Shown here: positions 1 to 6,176 of the stretch, one piece after another
Position numbering within the stretch: the first letter of the stretch is position 1
Layout: the number at the start of each line of letters is the position of its first letter
Source of the DNA: Pseudomonadota bacterium
GTDB taxonomy: Bacteria; Pseudomonadota; Alphaproteobacteria; JAAXGF01
Length of the DNA: 6,176 bases
Direction: 5' to 3'
Assembly: GCA_022563655.1 (NCBI GenBank)
Contig: JADFMW010000160.1
Span: 1 to 6,176 of the forward strand
Translations under genes and position numbers: made by a program
Notes under the pieces: generated by a model
Database searches by the model: none
What the model saw: only the letters and a program-made list of their open reading frames with translations
What the model was told of the DNA's origin: nothing

Positions 1-34
1 GGATCAGCAGCCGGCGCGGCTCACGGCCCGGCAT
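1..34 (-). CDS. Possible precorrin-6A reductase (CobK/CbiJ), N-terminal fragment only
   Basis: Reading leftward from an ATG at 34-32, the frame stays open to the window edge and gives MPGREPRRLLI. A short basic leader followed by a hydrophobic strand is how CobK/CbiJ proteins usually begin, with the strand leading into a glycine-rich dinucleotide-binding loop just beyond the edge. The start lies inside the end of cbiD, with a 14-base overlap in a different frame, which suggests translational coupling in one minus-strand cobalamin operon. CobK reduces precorrin-6A to precorrin-6B with NADPH, the step right after C1 methylation, so the position fits. Only 11 residues are visible, no conserved motif can be checked, and no good Shine-Dalgarno sequence precedes the ATG. 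The call rests mainly on context, and another cobalamin gene is possible. Confidence 0.4.
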   Translation of the reverse strand, partial: MPGREPRRLLI

Positions 35-1106
35 GGCCCAGGAGCCTGCCCTCGCGGTCGAACACGACCACATCCACGGCGATGCCGCCCGAGAGCGTCG
101 CCAGCGCCACCTCGCGGGCGCGGCGCGCCACCACATCGGCGAGCGGCGCCCCGCCCTCCCGGGCGAGCGCCAGAACCTGGTTCGCGGTGGTGGCGGCGCG
201 GGCGCGGGCGACGAGCTCGGGCGCGGCGCCAAGCTTCGCGAGCGCCGCCGCGAGCGCGGCAACATCGACGCCGCTGCGGCTCGAATGGAGGTCGAGATGG
301 CCGGCGGCGAGCTTCGAGATTTTGGCGAAGCCGCCGGCGATCGTGAGCCGCGGCAGCGGGCGTTTGCGCAGGTACTTGAGCATGCCGCCGACGAAGTCGC
401 CCATGTCGAGGAGGGCGGTGTCGCCGAGCTCGTACATCTGCTTCACGGCGGCCTCCGAGGTGGCGCCGGTCGAGCCGGCGACGTGCTCGATCCCGGTGGC
501 GCGCGCCACGTCGATGCCATTGTGGATCGACCGGATCCACGACGAGCACGAGTACGGGATGACGATGCCCGTGGTGCCGAGGATCGACAGCCCGCCGACG
601 ATCCCCAGCCGCGGGTTCCAGGTGCGCTTGGCCAGCTTCTCGCCGCCCGGAATCGAGATCGTGATCTCGACGTCGCCCGCAGCGCCGTGCGCCGCCGCCA
701 GCTCGGCGACCACCGCGCTCATCATCTTTCGCGGGGCCGGGTTGATCGCCGGCTCGCCGACGGCGAGCGGCAGCCCCGGCAAGGTGACCGTTCCCACCCC
801 CTCGCCGGCGCGGAACTCGACGCCCGCCCCGGGCGCCGCCGGCCTGACCCGCGCGGCGACGGTCGCGCCGTGGGTGACGTCGGGGTCGTCGCCGGCGTCC
901 TTGACCACCGCGGCCTCGGCGTAGTCGGGCCGGCGTTCGGCGCGCACCAGGGGAAAGCTCGGCCGTTCGCCGCGCGGCAGGGTGATGGTGACGGGGTCGG
1001 GGAAACGGCCCGTGAGCAGGGCGGCGTAAGCGGCGCGCGTGGCCGCGGTGGCGCACGCCCCCGTGGCCCAGCCCTTGCGCAGCTCTCCAGGCGGCTTTCG
1101 TGTCAT
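21..1106 (-). CDS. cbiD: Precorrin-5B / cobalt-precorrin-5B C1-methyltransferase CbiD
   Basis: CbiD adds the SAM-derived methyl group at C1 of the corrin ring precursor in the cytoplasm during cobalamin synthesis. The 361-residue product has the usual family length and motifs: KGWATGACATAA (11-22), KDAGDDPDVTHG (69-80), EPAINPAPRKMM (118-129), IPGGEKLAKRTWNPRLG (152-168), GGLSILGTTGIV (171-182), GDFVGGMLKYL (236-246) and AGHLDLHSSRS (268-278). I chose the ATG at 1106 because it lies 10 residues before the first conserved block. A TTG at 1133 would add nine residues, and neither start has a clear ribosome binding site. After GTTGIV the sequence reads IPYSCSSW, where the anaerobic-pathway enzymes I recall have a Glu-Pro-Met-Ser-Glu type sequence, so this looks like a proteobacterial variant. 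It is transcribed divergently from cobA and overlaps a probable cobK by 14 bases. The family call is secure. Whether the natural substrate carries cobalt is not visible. Confidence 0.95.
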   Translation of the reverse strand: MTRKPPGELRKGWATGACATAATRAAYAALLTGRFPDPVTITLPRGERPSFPLVRAERRPDYAEAAVVKDAGDDPDVTHGATVAARVRPAAPGAGVEFRAGEGVGTVTLPGLPLAVGEPAINPAPRKMMSAVVAELAAAHGAAGDVEITISIPGGEKLAKRTWNPRLGIVGGLSILGTTGIVIPYSCSSWIRSIHNGIDVARATGIEHVAGSTGATSEAAVKQMYELGDTALLDMGDFVGGMLKYLRKRPLPRLTIAGGFAKISKLAAGHLDLHSSRSGVDVAALAAALAKLGAAPELVARARAATTANQVLALAREGGAPLADVVARRAREVALATLSGGIAVDVVVFDREGRLLGHAGP

Positions 1107-1177
1107 CGCGGCGATCGTAACCCATCTCGGCAACCGCTGGGTAGGCGGGAGCGGCGGTTTCGGGGTAACCTTGAGCC
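1107..1177. promoter_or_regulatory. Divergent cbiD/cobA intergenic region, presumed promoters
   Basis: This is the only sizeable gap in the window, about 71 bases between the start codons of cbiD (leftward) and cobA (rightward). If both genes are expressed from here, both promoters must lie in it or reach into the flanking coding sequence. I could not identify convincing -35/-10 pairs. GTAACCC at 1117-1123 and GGGTAAC at 1163-1169 form a near-inverted pair that matches at 6 of 7 positions and could be an operator, but chance is a fair explanation. The gap is too short for a cobalamin riboswitch, which needs roughly 200 nucleotides and a B12-box, and no B12-box is seen. Confidence 0.35.
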
Positions 1178-1999
1178 ATGGACTCGCTGCCCTTCGACAT
1201 GCCCCGGTTCGAGCCGGGCGCGGTGTGGCTGGTCGGCGCCGGGCCGGGCGACCCGGGCCTGTTGTCGCTGTTGGGCCTGCATGCGCTCCGCCAGGCCGAC
1301 GTGGTGGTCTACGACGCGTTGGTGAGCGAGGCGGTGCTGGAGCTGGCGCCGCCCGGATGCGAGCGCATCTACGCCGGTAAGCGCGGCGGCAGGCCGTCGC
1401 CGAGCCAGCCCGACATCTCCAAGCGCCTGGTCGAGCTTGCCCGCGAGGGGCTGAGGGTGTGCCGCCTGAAGGGCGGCGATCCGTGCATGTTCGGCCGCGG
1501 CGGCGAGGAAGCGCTGGCGCTGGCCGAGGCGAACGTTCCGTTCCGGATGGTGCCCGGCATCACCGCCGCCGTGGGCGGGCTCGCCTACGCCGGCATTCCC
1601 ATGACCCACCGCGACGCCAACACGGCGGTTTCCTTTATCACCGGCCACACCGCCGGCGGCGCGGTGCCCGAAAAGCTCGACTGGGAGGCCCTCGCCCGCG
1701 GCGCGCAGGTGCTCGTGTTCTACATGGCGCTCAAGCACCTCGAGCAGATCTCCGAGCGGCTGCTGGCGGCGGGACGGGAGGCCGACACCCCCGTCGCGAT
1801 CGTCAGCAAGGCGACCACGCCCGAGCAGCGGGTGCTGGTGACGACGCTGGGGCGCTGCGCCGCCGAGGCGCGCGCCGCCGCTATCGAGCCGCCCGCGATC
1901 GTGGTCGTCGGCGAGGTCGTGCGCCTGCGCGCCTCGCTCGACTGGCTGGGCGCGAGCGAGGGGAGCGCGCCGCCGGGCGAGCCCCACGAACCTGGCTGA
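1178..1999 (+). CDS. cobA: Uroporphyrinogen-III C-methyltransferase (SUMT), CobA type
   Basis: CobA uses two SAM molecules to methylate C2 and C7 of uroporphyrinogen III, giving precorrin-2, the branch point to cobalamin and siroheme. The 273-residue protein is a single tetrapyrrole-methylase domain. Visible motifs are VGAGPGDPGLL (19-29, SAM-binding loop), YDALVS (45-50), AGKRGG (66-71), RLKGGDPCMFGRGGEE (96-111), VPGITAA (125-131), AGIPMTHRD (138-146), FYMALKHL (181-188, with the SAM-contacting Met183), TTPEQR (213-218) and PPAIVVVGEVV (238-248). There is no NAD-dependent dehydrogenase/ferrochelatase module as in CysG, so this is the stand-alone type. Cys103-Met104 stand where Phe-Val or Phe-Ile is more usual. 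The last 20 or so residues are Gly/Pro/Glu-rich and probably disordered. The ATG at 1178 lies 15 residues before the first strand and has only a weak upstream ribosome binding site. cobB follows after 9 bases, indicating an operon. Confidence 0.96.
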   Translation: MDSLPFDMPRFEPGAVWLVGAGPGDPGLLSLLGLHALRQADVVVYDALVSEAVLELAPPGCERIYAGKRGGRPSPSQPDISKRLVELAREGLRVCRLKGGDPCMFGRGGEEALALAEANVPFRMVPGITAAVGGLAYAGIPMTHRDANTAVSFITGHTAGGAVPEKLDWEALARGAQVLVFYMALKHLEQISERLLAAGREADTPVAIVSKATTPEQRVLVTTLGRCAAEARAAAIEPPAIVVVGEVVRLRASLDWLGASEGSAPPGEPHEPG

Positions 2000-2001
2000 G
2001 G
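1998..2001 (+). promoter_or_regulatory. Ribosome binding site of cobB
   Basis: GAGG overlaps the TGA stop of cobA and ends 7 bases before the ATG of cobB at 2009. Spacing and sequence fit a Shine-Dalgarno site and support that ATG as the start. Because it straddles the cobA stop codon, ribosomes finishing cobA could reinitiate on cobB. Confidence 0.6.
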
Positions 2002-2008
2002 CCGGCGC

Positions 2009-3325
2009 ATGGCGCCCGGCCTGATCATCGCCGCCCCCGCCTCGGGCCACGGCAAGACCGTCGTCACCCTCGGCGTGCTGCGCGAGCTGAGCCGACGGGG
2101 GGTCTCGGTGGCGGCGTTCAAGGCCGGGCCGGATTACATCGACCCCGCGTTCCACACCGCCGCCGCCGGGCGCGACTGCGTCAACCTGGACGTCTGGGCC
2201 ATGCGGCCCGAAACGGTGCGCACATTCGCCGCGCGCCTTGCCGCCGGCGCTGAAGCGATCGTCGGCGAAGGCGTGATGGGATTGTTCGACGGGGCCGCCG
2301 GCGGCGGCGGCTCGACCGCGGATCTGGCCGCGCTCACGGGCTGGCCGGTGGTGCTGGTGGTCGACGTGCGCGGCCAGGGCGCCTCGGCGGCGGCGCTGGT
2401 GCGTGGTTTCGCCGCCCATCGCCGCGACATCGAGCTCGCCGGGGTAGTGTTCAACCAGGTGGCCGGCGCGGCGCACGCCGAGGTGCTGCGCGCCGCCTGC
2501 GAGGCTGCGCGGACCGTGCCGGTGCTCGGCTGCATCCCGCGCGATGCGCGGCTCGCCGTGGCCGAACGCCACCTCGGGCTGGTGCAGGCGGTGGAGCACG
2601 ACGACATCGAGCCATTCCTCGACGCAGTGGCCGACGTGGTCGGCGCCCACCTCGACACCACGGCGCTGCTCGGCCTCGCCCGGCCGGCGCGCACCGCGGG
2701 CGAGAGCGGCGAGGCCGTGCCGTTGCCGCCCTTGGGCCAGCGCATCGCCGTCGCCAGCGACGCCGCCTTCGCGTTTTCCTACCCTTGGGTGCTCGATGGC
2801 TGGCGCGCCGCGGGCGCCGAGGTCGGCTTGTTTTCGCCGCTCGACGACGAGGCGCCCGACGGCGCCGCCGATGCCGTGTACCTGCCGGGCGGCTACCCCG
2901 AGCTGCACGCCGGCCGCCTCGCCGGCAATCGGCGCTTCATGGCCGGTCTGCGCGCGGCCGCGGCACGCGGCGCGGCGGTCTACGGCGAGTGCGGCGGCTA
3001 CATGGTGCTCGGGCGGGGGCTGGTCGACGGCGCCGGCGCGCGCCACCGGATGGCAGGCCTGGTGCCGCTGGAGACGTCGTTCGTCAAGCGCCGGCTGCAC
3101 CTCGGCTACCGCCGCGTGGCGCTGGCCCGGGATGGCCCGCTGGGCGCCGCCGGGGCCGAGTTCCGCGGCCACGAGTTCCATTACGGCCGGGCCTCGGGCG
3201 AGGATACCTCGGCGCCCCTGTTCGACTGCGCCAACGCCGCCGGGCGCGCGCTGCCGCCGGCCGGCTTCGCCCAGGGCGCCGTCGCGGGCTCGTTCGTCCA
3301 CCTGATCGACCGCGCTAGCGGTTGA
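2009..3325 (+). CDS. cobB: Hydrogenobyrinate / cobyrinate a,c-diamide synthase
   Basis: CobB (called CbiA in the anaerobic pathway) amidates the a and c carboxylates of the corrin ring using ATP and ammonia from glutamine. At 438 residues it has the normal family length. An N-terminal dethiobiotin-synthetase-like ATPase domain (1 to about 190) shows the P-loop PASGHGKT (10-17), KAGPDYIDPAFH (38-49) and GEGVMGLFDG (86-95). A C-terminal class I glutamine amidotransferase domain (about 245-435) shows YLPGGYPELHAG (291-302), the nucleophile Cys328 in YGECGGYMVLG (325-335), LHLGYR (363-368), GHEFHYG (387-393) and the catalytic His431 in GSFVHLI (427-433). Both active sites look intact. It is the second gene of a cobA-cobB pair, 9 bases after cobA. 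Its 3' end overlaps the convergent penicillin-binding protein gene by 11 bases. The sequence alone does not settle whether the substrate is cobalt-free hydrogenobyrinic acid or cobyrinic acid. Confidence 0.95.
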   Translation: MAPGLIIAAPASGHGKTVVTLGVLRELSRRGVSVAAFKAGPDYIDPAFHTAAAGRDCVNLDVWAMRPETVRTFAARLAAGAEAIVGEGVMGLFDGAAGGGGSTADLAALTGWPVVLVVDVRGQGASAAALVRGFAAHRRDIELAGVVFNQVAGAAHAEVLRAACEAARTVPVLGCIPRDARLAVAERHLGLVQAVEHDDIEPFLDAVADVVGAHLDTTALLGLARPARTAGESGEAVPLPPLGQRIAVASDAAFAFSYPWVLDGWRAAGAEVGLFSPLDDEAPDGAADAVYLPGGYPELHAGRLAGNRRFMAGLRAAAARGAAVYGECGGYMVLGRGLVDGAGARHRMAGLVPLETSFVKRRLHLGYRRVALARDGPLGAAGAEFRGHEFHYGRASGEDTSAPLFDCANAAGRALPPAGFAQGAVAGSFVHLIDRASG

Positions 3326-5150
3326 CGTCCTCGCCGCCGGGGGCGCCGGCGTGCGACGCCCGCATGAAGCGCGCCCACAGCCGCGCCGGCAGGCCGCCGC
3401 CGCTCACCCCTTTCATCGGCGCGTGGTCGTCGTTGCCGAGCCACACCCCGGCGACCAGGTCGCGGGTGAAGCCGATGAACCACGCGTCGCGAAAGTCCTG
3501 GCTGGTGCCGGTCTTGCCCGCGGCCGGCCAGGGCAGCGCCGCGGCGCGGCCGGTGCCCGCGGCGATCACCCCCTCGAGCAAGTCGACCATCAGGCGCAAC
3601 GGACGCTTGGCCACGGCCCGGCCCGGGCCCGATCCGGCGCGGCGGTAGAGCGCGGCGCCGTCCATCGAGCGGATCTCGCGGATTCCGTGGGGCCACACGC
3701 CCCGGCCCCGGTTGGCGAGGGTGGCGTAGGCGGCGGTCAGCTCGATGAGGCTCACCTCCGAGGTCCCGAGCGCCAGGCTGGCGTCGGCGCCGAGCTCGGA
3801 GGTGATGCCCAGGCGGCGCGCCACGCCGATCACGCGGTCGCGGCCGATGCGCTCAGCGACGCGCACCGCCACCGTGTTGAGCGAGCGGGCGACCGCCTCG
3901 CGCAGCGTCACGGGGCCGGCGTAGCGATCGTCGTAGTTGCGCGGGCTCCAGCCGGCGATGGTCAGCGGCGCGTCCTCGACCACGTCGTCCGGAGAAAGGC
4001 CGGCCTCGAGCGCGGCGAGGTAGACGAACAACTTGAACGCCGAGCCCGGCTGGCGCAGCGCTTGCGTGGCGCGGTTGAATTGGCTCGCGCCGTAGTCACG
4101 GCCGCCGACCATCGCCCGCACCGCGCCGTCGGGGGCGAGCGCCACCAGCGCCGCCTGGCCGACGCCGCGCCGCGCGCCGTCGCCGGCCAGCGCCCACGCG
4201 ACCGCCTCCTCGGCGGTGCGTTGCAAGCGCGCATCGAGCGTGGTGACGACGACGATGTCGCCGGCGCCGGGACCGACGTAGCCCGAAACCTGGTCGAGCA
4301 CCCAATCGGCGAAGTAGCGCGGCCCGCGGCCGGCGCGCCGGGCGCGCACGACCCTCGCCGGGTGCCTCTCCGCCGCCTCGGCCTCCGCCGATGTCAGATA
4401 TCCGGCGGCGACCATGCCGGCGAGCACCTGCCGGGCCCGCGCCCGGGCGCGGGCGATATCGTGTGTCGGCGCATAGCGCGACGGCGCCTTCAGAAGGCCG
4501 GCGAGCATCGCCGCCTCGCTCAAGGTGACGTCGCGGGCGGACTTGTCGAAGTAGCGCCGCGCCGCCCCCTCCATCCCGTAGGCGCCGGCGCCGAGGTAGA
4601 CTCGGTTGAGGTAGATCGTGAGGATCTGGTCCTTGGTGAACTTGCGCTCGAGCCACAGCGCCAGCAACAGCTCCTGCACCTTGCGCTTGAGCGTGCGCTT
4701 GGGCGTGAGGAAGACGTTCTTGGCCAGCTGCTGCGTGAGGGTCGAGCCGCCCTGGACGATACGGCCGGCGCGCAGGTTGGCCAGGCCGGCGCGCGCCAGC
4801 GCCAGCGCATCGAGCCCGAAGTGGCGGTAGAAGCGCCGGTCCTCGGTCGCCAGCACCGCTTGCTTGAGGTGGGCGGGCAGCTCGTCGGCCCCCACCGGCG
4901 CGCCGTAGAGGTCGCCGAAGCGCGTGATCGTCGATCCGTCGGCGGCGATGAGCGTCACGCTCGGGGTGCGCTGGCGCTCGCCGAGGCGGCTCACGTCCGG
5001 CAGGTCGTAGGCGTACCAGGCGACCAGGCCGAGGGCGCCGACGGCGGCCCAGACGGCGGCCACCGCGAGCCATTTCAGCGCCCGGCCGAGCACCGACCGC
5101 CGCCGCGGCGGCTTACTTTGCTTGCCCCCCTTGCGCCGCCGCTTCGCCAT
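3315..5150 (-). CDS. Bifunctional class A penicillin-binding protein (PBP1A family)
   Basis: This inner-membrane enzyme polymerises lipid II into glycan strands and cross-links the stem peptides in the periplasm. The 611-residue protein starts with a strongly basic cytoplasmic tail (ten Lys/Arg in the first 18 residues) and one membrane segment (about 25-48). The GT51 glycosyltransferase domain (about 75-245) shows ATEDRRFYRHFG (101-112, catalytic Glu103), QGGSTLTQQLAKN (133-145), RKVQELLLALWLERK (156-170, second Glu160) and IYLNRVYLGAGAYG (179-192). The transpeptidase domain (about 300-595) shows the SxxK motif SAFK (Ser370 nucleophile), SLN (423-425) and KTGTS (546-550). All catalytic motifs are present. 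It is much shorter than E. coli PBP1a (about 850 residues), and I see no room for that protein's extra domain between the two catalytic domains. The ATG at 5150 precedes the basic tail and has a partial ribosome binding site (AGG). It lies 26 bases after gyrB on the same strand. Confidence 0.95.
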   Translation of the reverse strand: MAKRRRKGGKQSKPPRRRSVLGRALKWLAVAAVWAAVGALGLVAWYAYDLPDVSRLGERQRTPSVTLIAADGSTITRFGDLYGAPVGADELPAHLKQAVLATEDRRFYRHFGLDALALARAGLANLRAGRIVQGGSTLTQQLAKNVFLTPKRTLKRKVQELLLALWLERKFTKDQILTIYLNRVYLGAGAYGMEGAARRYFDKSARDVTLSEAAMLAGLLKAPSRYAPTHDIARARARARQVLAGMVAAGYLTSAEAEAAERHPARVVRARRAGRGPRYFADWVLDQVSGYVGPGAGDIVVVTTLDARLQRTAEEAVAWALAGDGARRGVGQAALVALAPDGAVRAMVGGRDYGASQFNRATQALRQPGSAFKLFVYLAALEAGLSPDDVVEDAPLTIAGWSPRNYDDRYAGPVTLREAVARSLNTVAVRVAERIGRDRVIGVARRLGITSELGADASLALGTSEVSLIELTAAYATLANRGRGVWPHGIREIRSMDGAALYRRAGSGPGRAVAKRPLRLMVDLLEGVIAAGTGRAAALPWPAAGKTGTSQDFRDAWFIGFTRDLVAGVWLGNDDHAPMKGVSGGGLPARLWARFMRASHAGAPGGEDVNR

Positions 5151-5176
5151 AAGCGCCTAACCCGGTGGGTCGAATG

Positions 5177-6176
5177 CTATACGTCGAGGTTGACCACCTT
5201 GAGCGCGTTGGCCTGGATGAACTCGCGCCTGGGCTCGACGACGTCGCCCATCAGCGTCTCGAAGATCTCGTTCGACTCCTCGACGTCCTTGATCCTGACC
5301 TGTAAGAGCGCGCGGTCGGCGGGGTCGAGAGTGGTCAGCCACAGCTGGTCGGGGTTCATCTCGCCCAGGCCCTTGAAGCGCGAGATCGTAAGCCCCTTGC
5401 GGCCCTGCGCGAGCACCGCCTCGATCAGCGCCGTCGGGCCGAGAATCTCGACCTCGCGGTCCTTGAGCCTGAGCGTGCCGGACCCCTGGTACGTCGCCTG
5501 CAGGTCGGCGGCCATCGCGTCGAGCTTGAGCGCCTCGGCGCTGACGATCAGCGAGCGGTCGATGACGTGGCGTTCGGGCACGCCGCGCAGTTCGCGCGTG
5601 AACACGATGCCGCCGGCCTCGTCGGCGATGCCCTGCCAGCCGCGTTCCTCGGGTGCGCCCAGCGCGTCGAGCCGGCGCGCGACGTATTCGGCGGCGAGCT
5701 GCGCCTGTTCGGCGTTGGTCAGCACCTGGGCGTTGAGCGCGCCGGCAACCGCGACCTGCTCGGCGATGGCGACCGGCACGCGCTGCCCGAACGCCTTGAT
5801 CAGCGCGTTGGCCGCGCGTGCCTGGGCGATCAGCGCGGCGAGGTCGTCGCCGGCGCGCTGGCGGCCGTCGAACTGGGTGAACACCGCGTCGGCCAGGCCC
5901 TGGTCGATCAGATAGGCGTCGAGCCCCTTGTCGTCCTTGAGGTAGACCTCGCTGGCGCCGCGCTTGACGCGGTAGAGCGGCGGCTGCGCGATGTAGAGGT
6001 GGCCGGCCTGGATCAGCGGGCGCATCTGGCGGAAGAAGAAGGTCAACAAGAGCGTGCGGATGTGCGAGCCGTCGACGTCGGCGTCGGTCATGATGATGAC
6101 CTTGTGATAGCGCAGCTTCGAGAGGTCGAAGTCCTCGGGCCCGACGCTGGTGCCGAGCGCGGTGATCAGCGCGGCG
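5177..6176 (-). CDS. gyrB: DNA gyrase subunit B, C-terminal part (5' end outside window)
   Basis: GyrB is the ATPase/TOPRIM subunit of the A2B2 enzyme that introduces negative supercoils into DNA. The frame is open to the right edge, so the true start is outside the window. The ATG at 6091 is an internal Met. The visible 332 residues begin AALITALGTSVGPEDF and continue with KLRYHKVIIMTDADVDG (20-36 of the fragment), the TOPRIM metal-binding motif with Asp31 and Asp33. HIRTLLLTFF and IAQPPLYRVKRG follow. About 165 residues (roughly 90-255) form the variable insertion found in Gram-negative GyrB. The conserved end then appears: RFKGLGEMNPDQLW (266-279), TTLDP, and MGDVVEPRREFIQANALKVV, ending NLDV. 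The Tyr-His in LRYHK, the GTSVG loop and this tail favour GyrB over ParE. The missing part holds the ATPase and transducer domains. A PBP1A-family gene follows after 26 bases. Confidence 0.97.
   Translation of the reverse strand, partial: AALITALGTSVGPEDFDLSKLRYHKVIIMTDADVDGSHIRTLLLTFFFRQMRPLIQAGHLYIAQPPLYRVKRGASEVYLKDDKGLDAYLIDQGLADAVFTQFDGRQRAGDDLAALIAQARAANALIKAFGQRVPVAIAEQVAVAGALNAQVLTNAEQAQLAAEYVARRLDALGAPEERGWQGIADEAGGIVFTRELRGVPERHVIDRSLIVSAEALKLDAMAADLQATYQGSGTLRLKDREVEILGPTALIEAVLAQGRKGLTISRFKGLGEMNPDQLWLTTLDPADRALLQVRIKDVEESNEIFETLMGDVVEPRREFIQANALKVVNLDV

Noticed and set aside
1107..1133. TTG at 1133 as the start of cbiD
   Set aside because: It would add nine residues with no homology and has no ribosome binding site. 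The ATG at 1106 gives a normal leader length before the first conserved block, though the choice is not fully certain.
1107..1177. Cobalamin riboswitch upstream of cobA or cbiD
   Set aside because: The gap is too short for the riboswitch fold and contains no B12-box-like sequence.
4..1325. Long open frames overlapping cbiD on both strands (about 398 codons minus, 430 and 280 codons plus)
   Set aside because: Their products are repetitive Arg/Gly/Ala sequence, while the cbiD frame carries every conserved motif of its family.
1103..3301. A 732-codon open frame on the minus strand, antisense to cobA and cobB
   Set aside because: The translation is rich in Arg, His, Gly and Ala with no recognisable motif, and it covers both well-supported plus-strand genes. 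It is a compositional shadow.
5160..5170. ACCC-GGT-GGGT inverted repeat in the gyrB-PBP gap, as a possible terminator
   Set aside because: A 4-base stem with a 3-base loop and no following T-run is too weak to be an intrinsic terminator.
3351..5915. An 854-codon open frame on the plus strand, antisense to the PBP and gyrB genes
   Set aside because: Long antisense frames are expected in very GC-rich coding DNA because stop codons are rare. The translation is low-complexity Arg/Ala/Gly-rich, resembles no family I know, and crosses two well-supported genes.
5177..6091. Treating the ATG at 6091 as the start of a separate short gene
   Set aside because: The same frame continues upstream to the window edge with conserved GyrB sequence (LSKLRYHKVII just before the Met), so this Met is internal to gyrB.

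Overview
The window is very GC-rich (around 70% by eye) and almost entirely coding. It holds three full-length genes plus a fourth complete gene (cbiD, cobA, cobB and a class A penicillin-binding protein) and two genes cut by the window edges. GyrB sequence details (AALITALGTSVGPEDF, KLRYHKVIIMTDADVDG), the high GC and the mixed cobalamin gene set suggest an alphaproteobacterium, possibly of the Rhodospirillales type. That assignment is an inference, not something the sequence proves.

Left half, cobalamin (vitamin B12) ring synthesis. On the minus strand lies cbiD (1106 to 21), a precorrin-5 C1-methyltransferase. Its end overlaps a start codon at 34 that opens a reading frame running off the left edge, probably cobK/cbiJ (precorrin-6A reductase). 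Divergent from cbiD, across a 72-base gap, is cobA (1178-1999), the SAM:uroporphyrinogen III methyltransferase that commits uroporphyrinogen III to the corrin/siroheme branch. It is followed 9 bases later by cobB (2009-3325), the glutamine-dependent a,c-diamide synthase. Together these genes cover an entry step, a mid-pathway C1 methylation, probably the following ring reduction, and the first amidation of the finished ring. The rest of the pathway presumably lies to the left or elsewhere in the genome.

Right half, housekeeping genes on the minus strand. The C-terminal 332 residues of DNA gyrase subunit B enter from the right edge and end at 5177. After only 26 bases comes a bifunctional PBP1A-family peptidoglycan synthase (5150-3315), so the two may be co-transcribed. 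The PBP gene and cobB converge, and their 3' ends overlap by 11 bases, leaving no room for an intergenic terminator.

I saw no mobile element, CRISPR array, tRNA, rRNA, cobalamin riboswitch or clear intrinsic terminator, and no gene-free stretch longer than 72 bases. The content is largely ordinary core metabolism. The points worth a second look are the cbiD variant within an otherwise CobA/CobB-type set, the tail-to-tail overlap, and the gyrB-PBP linkage. I found no convincing undescribed system.
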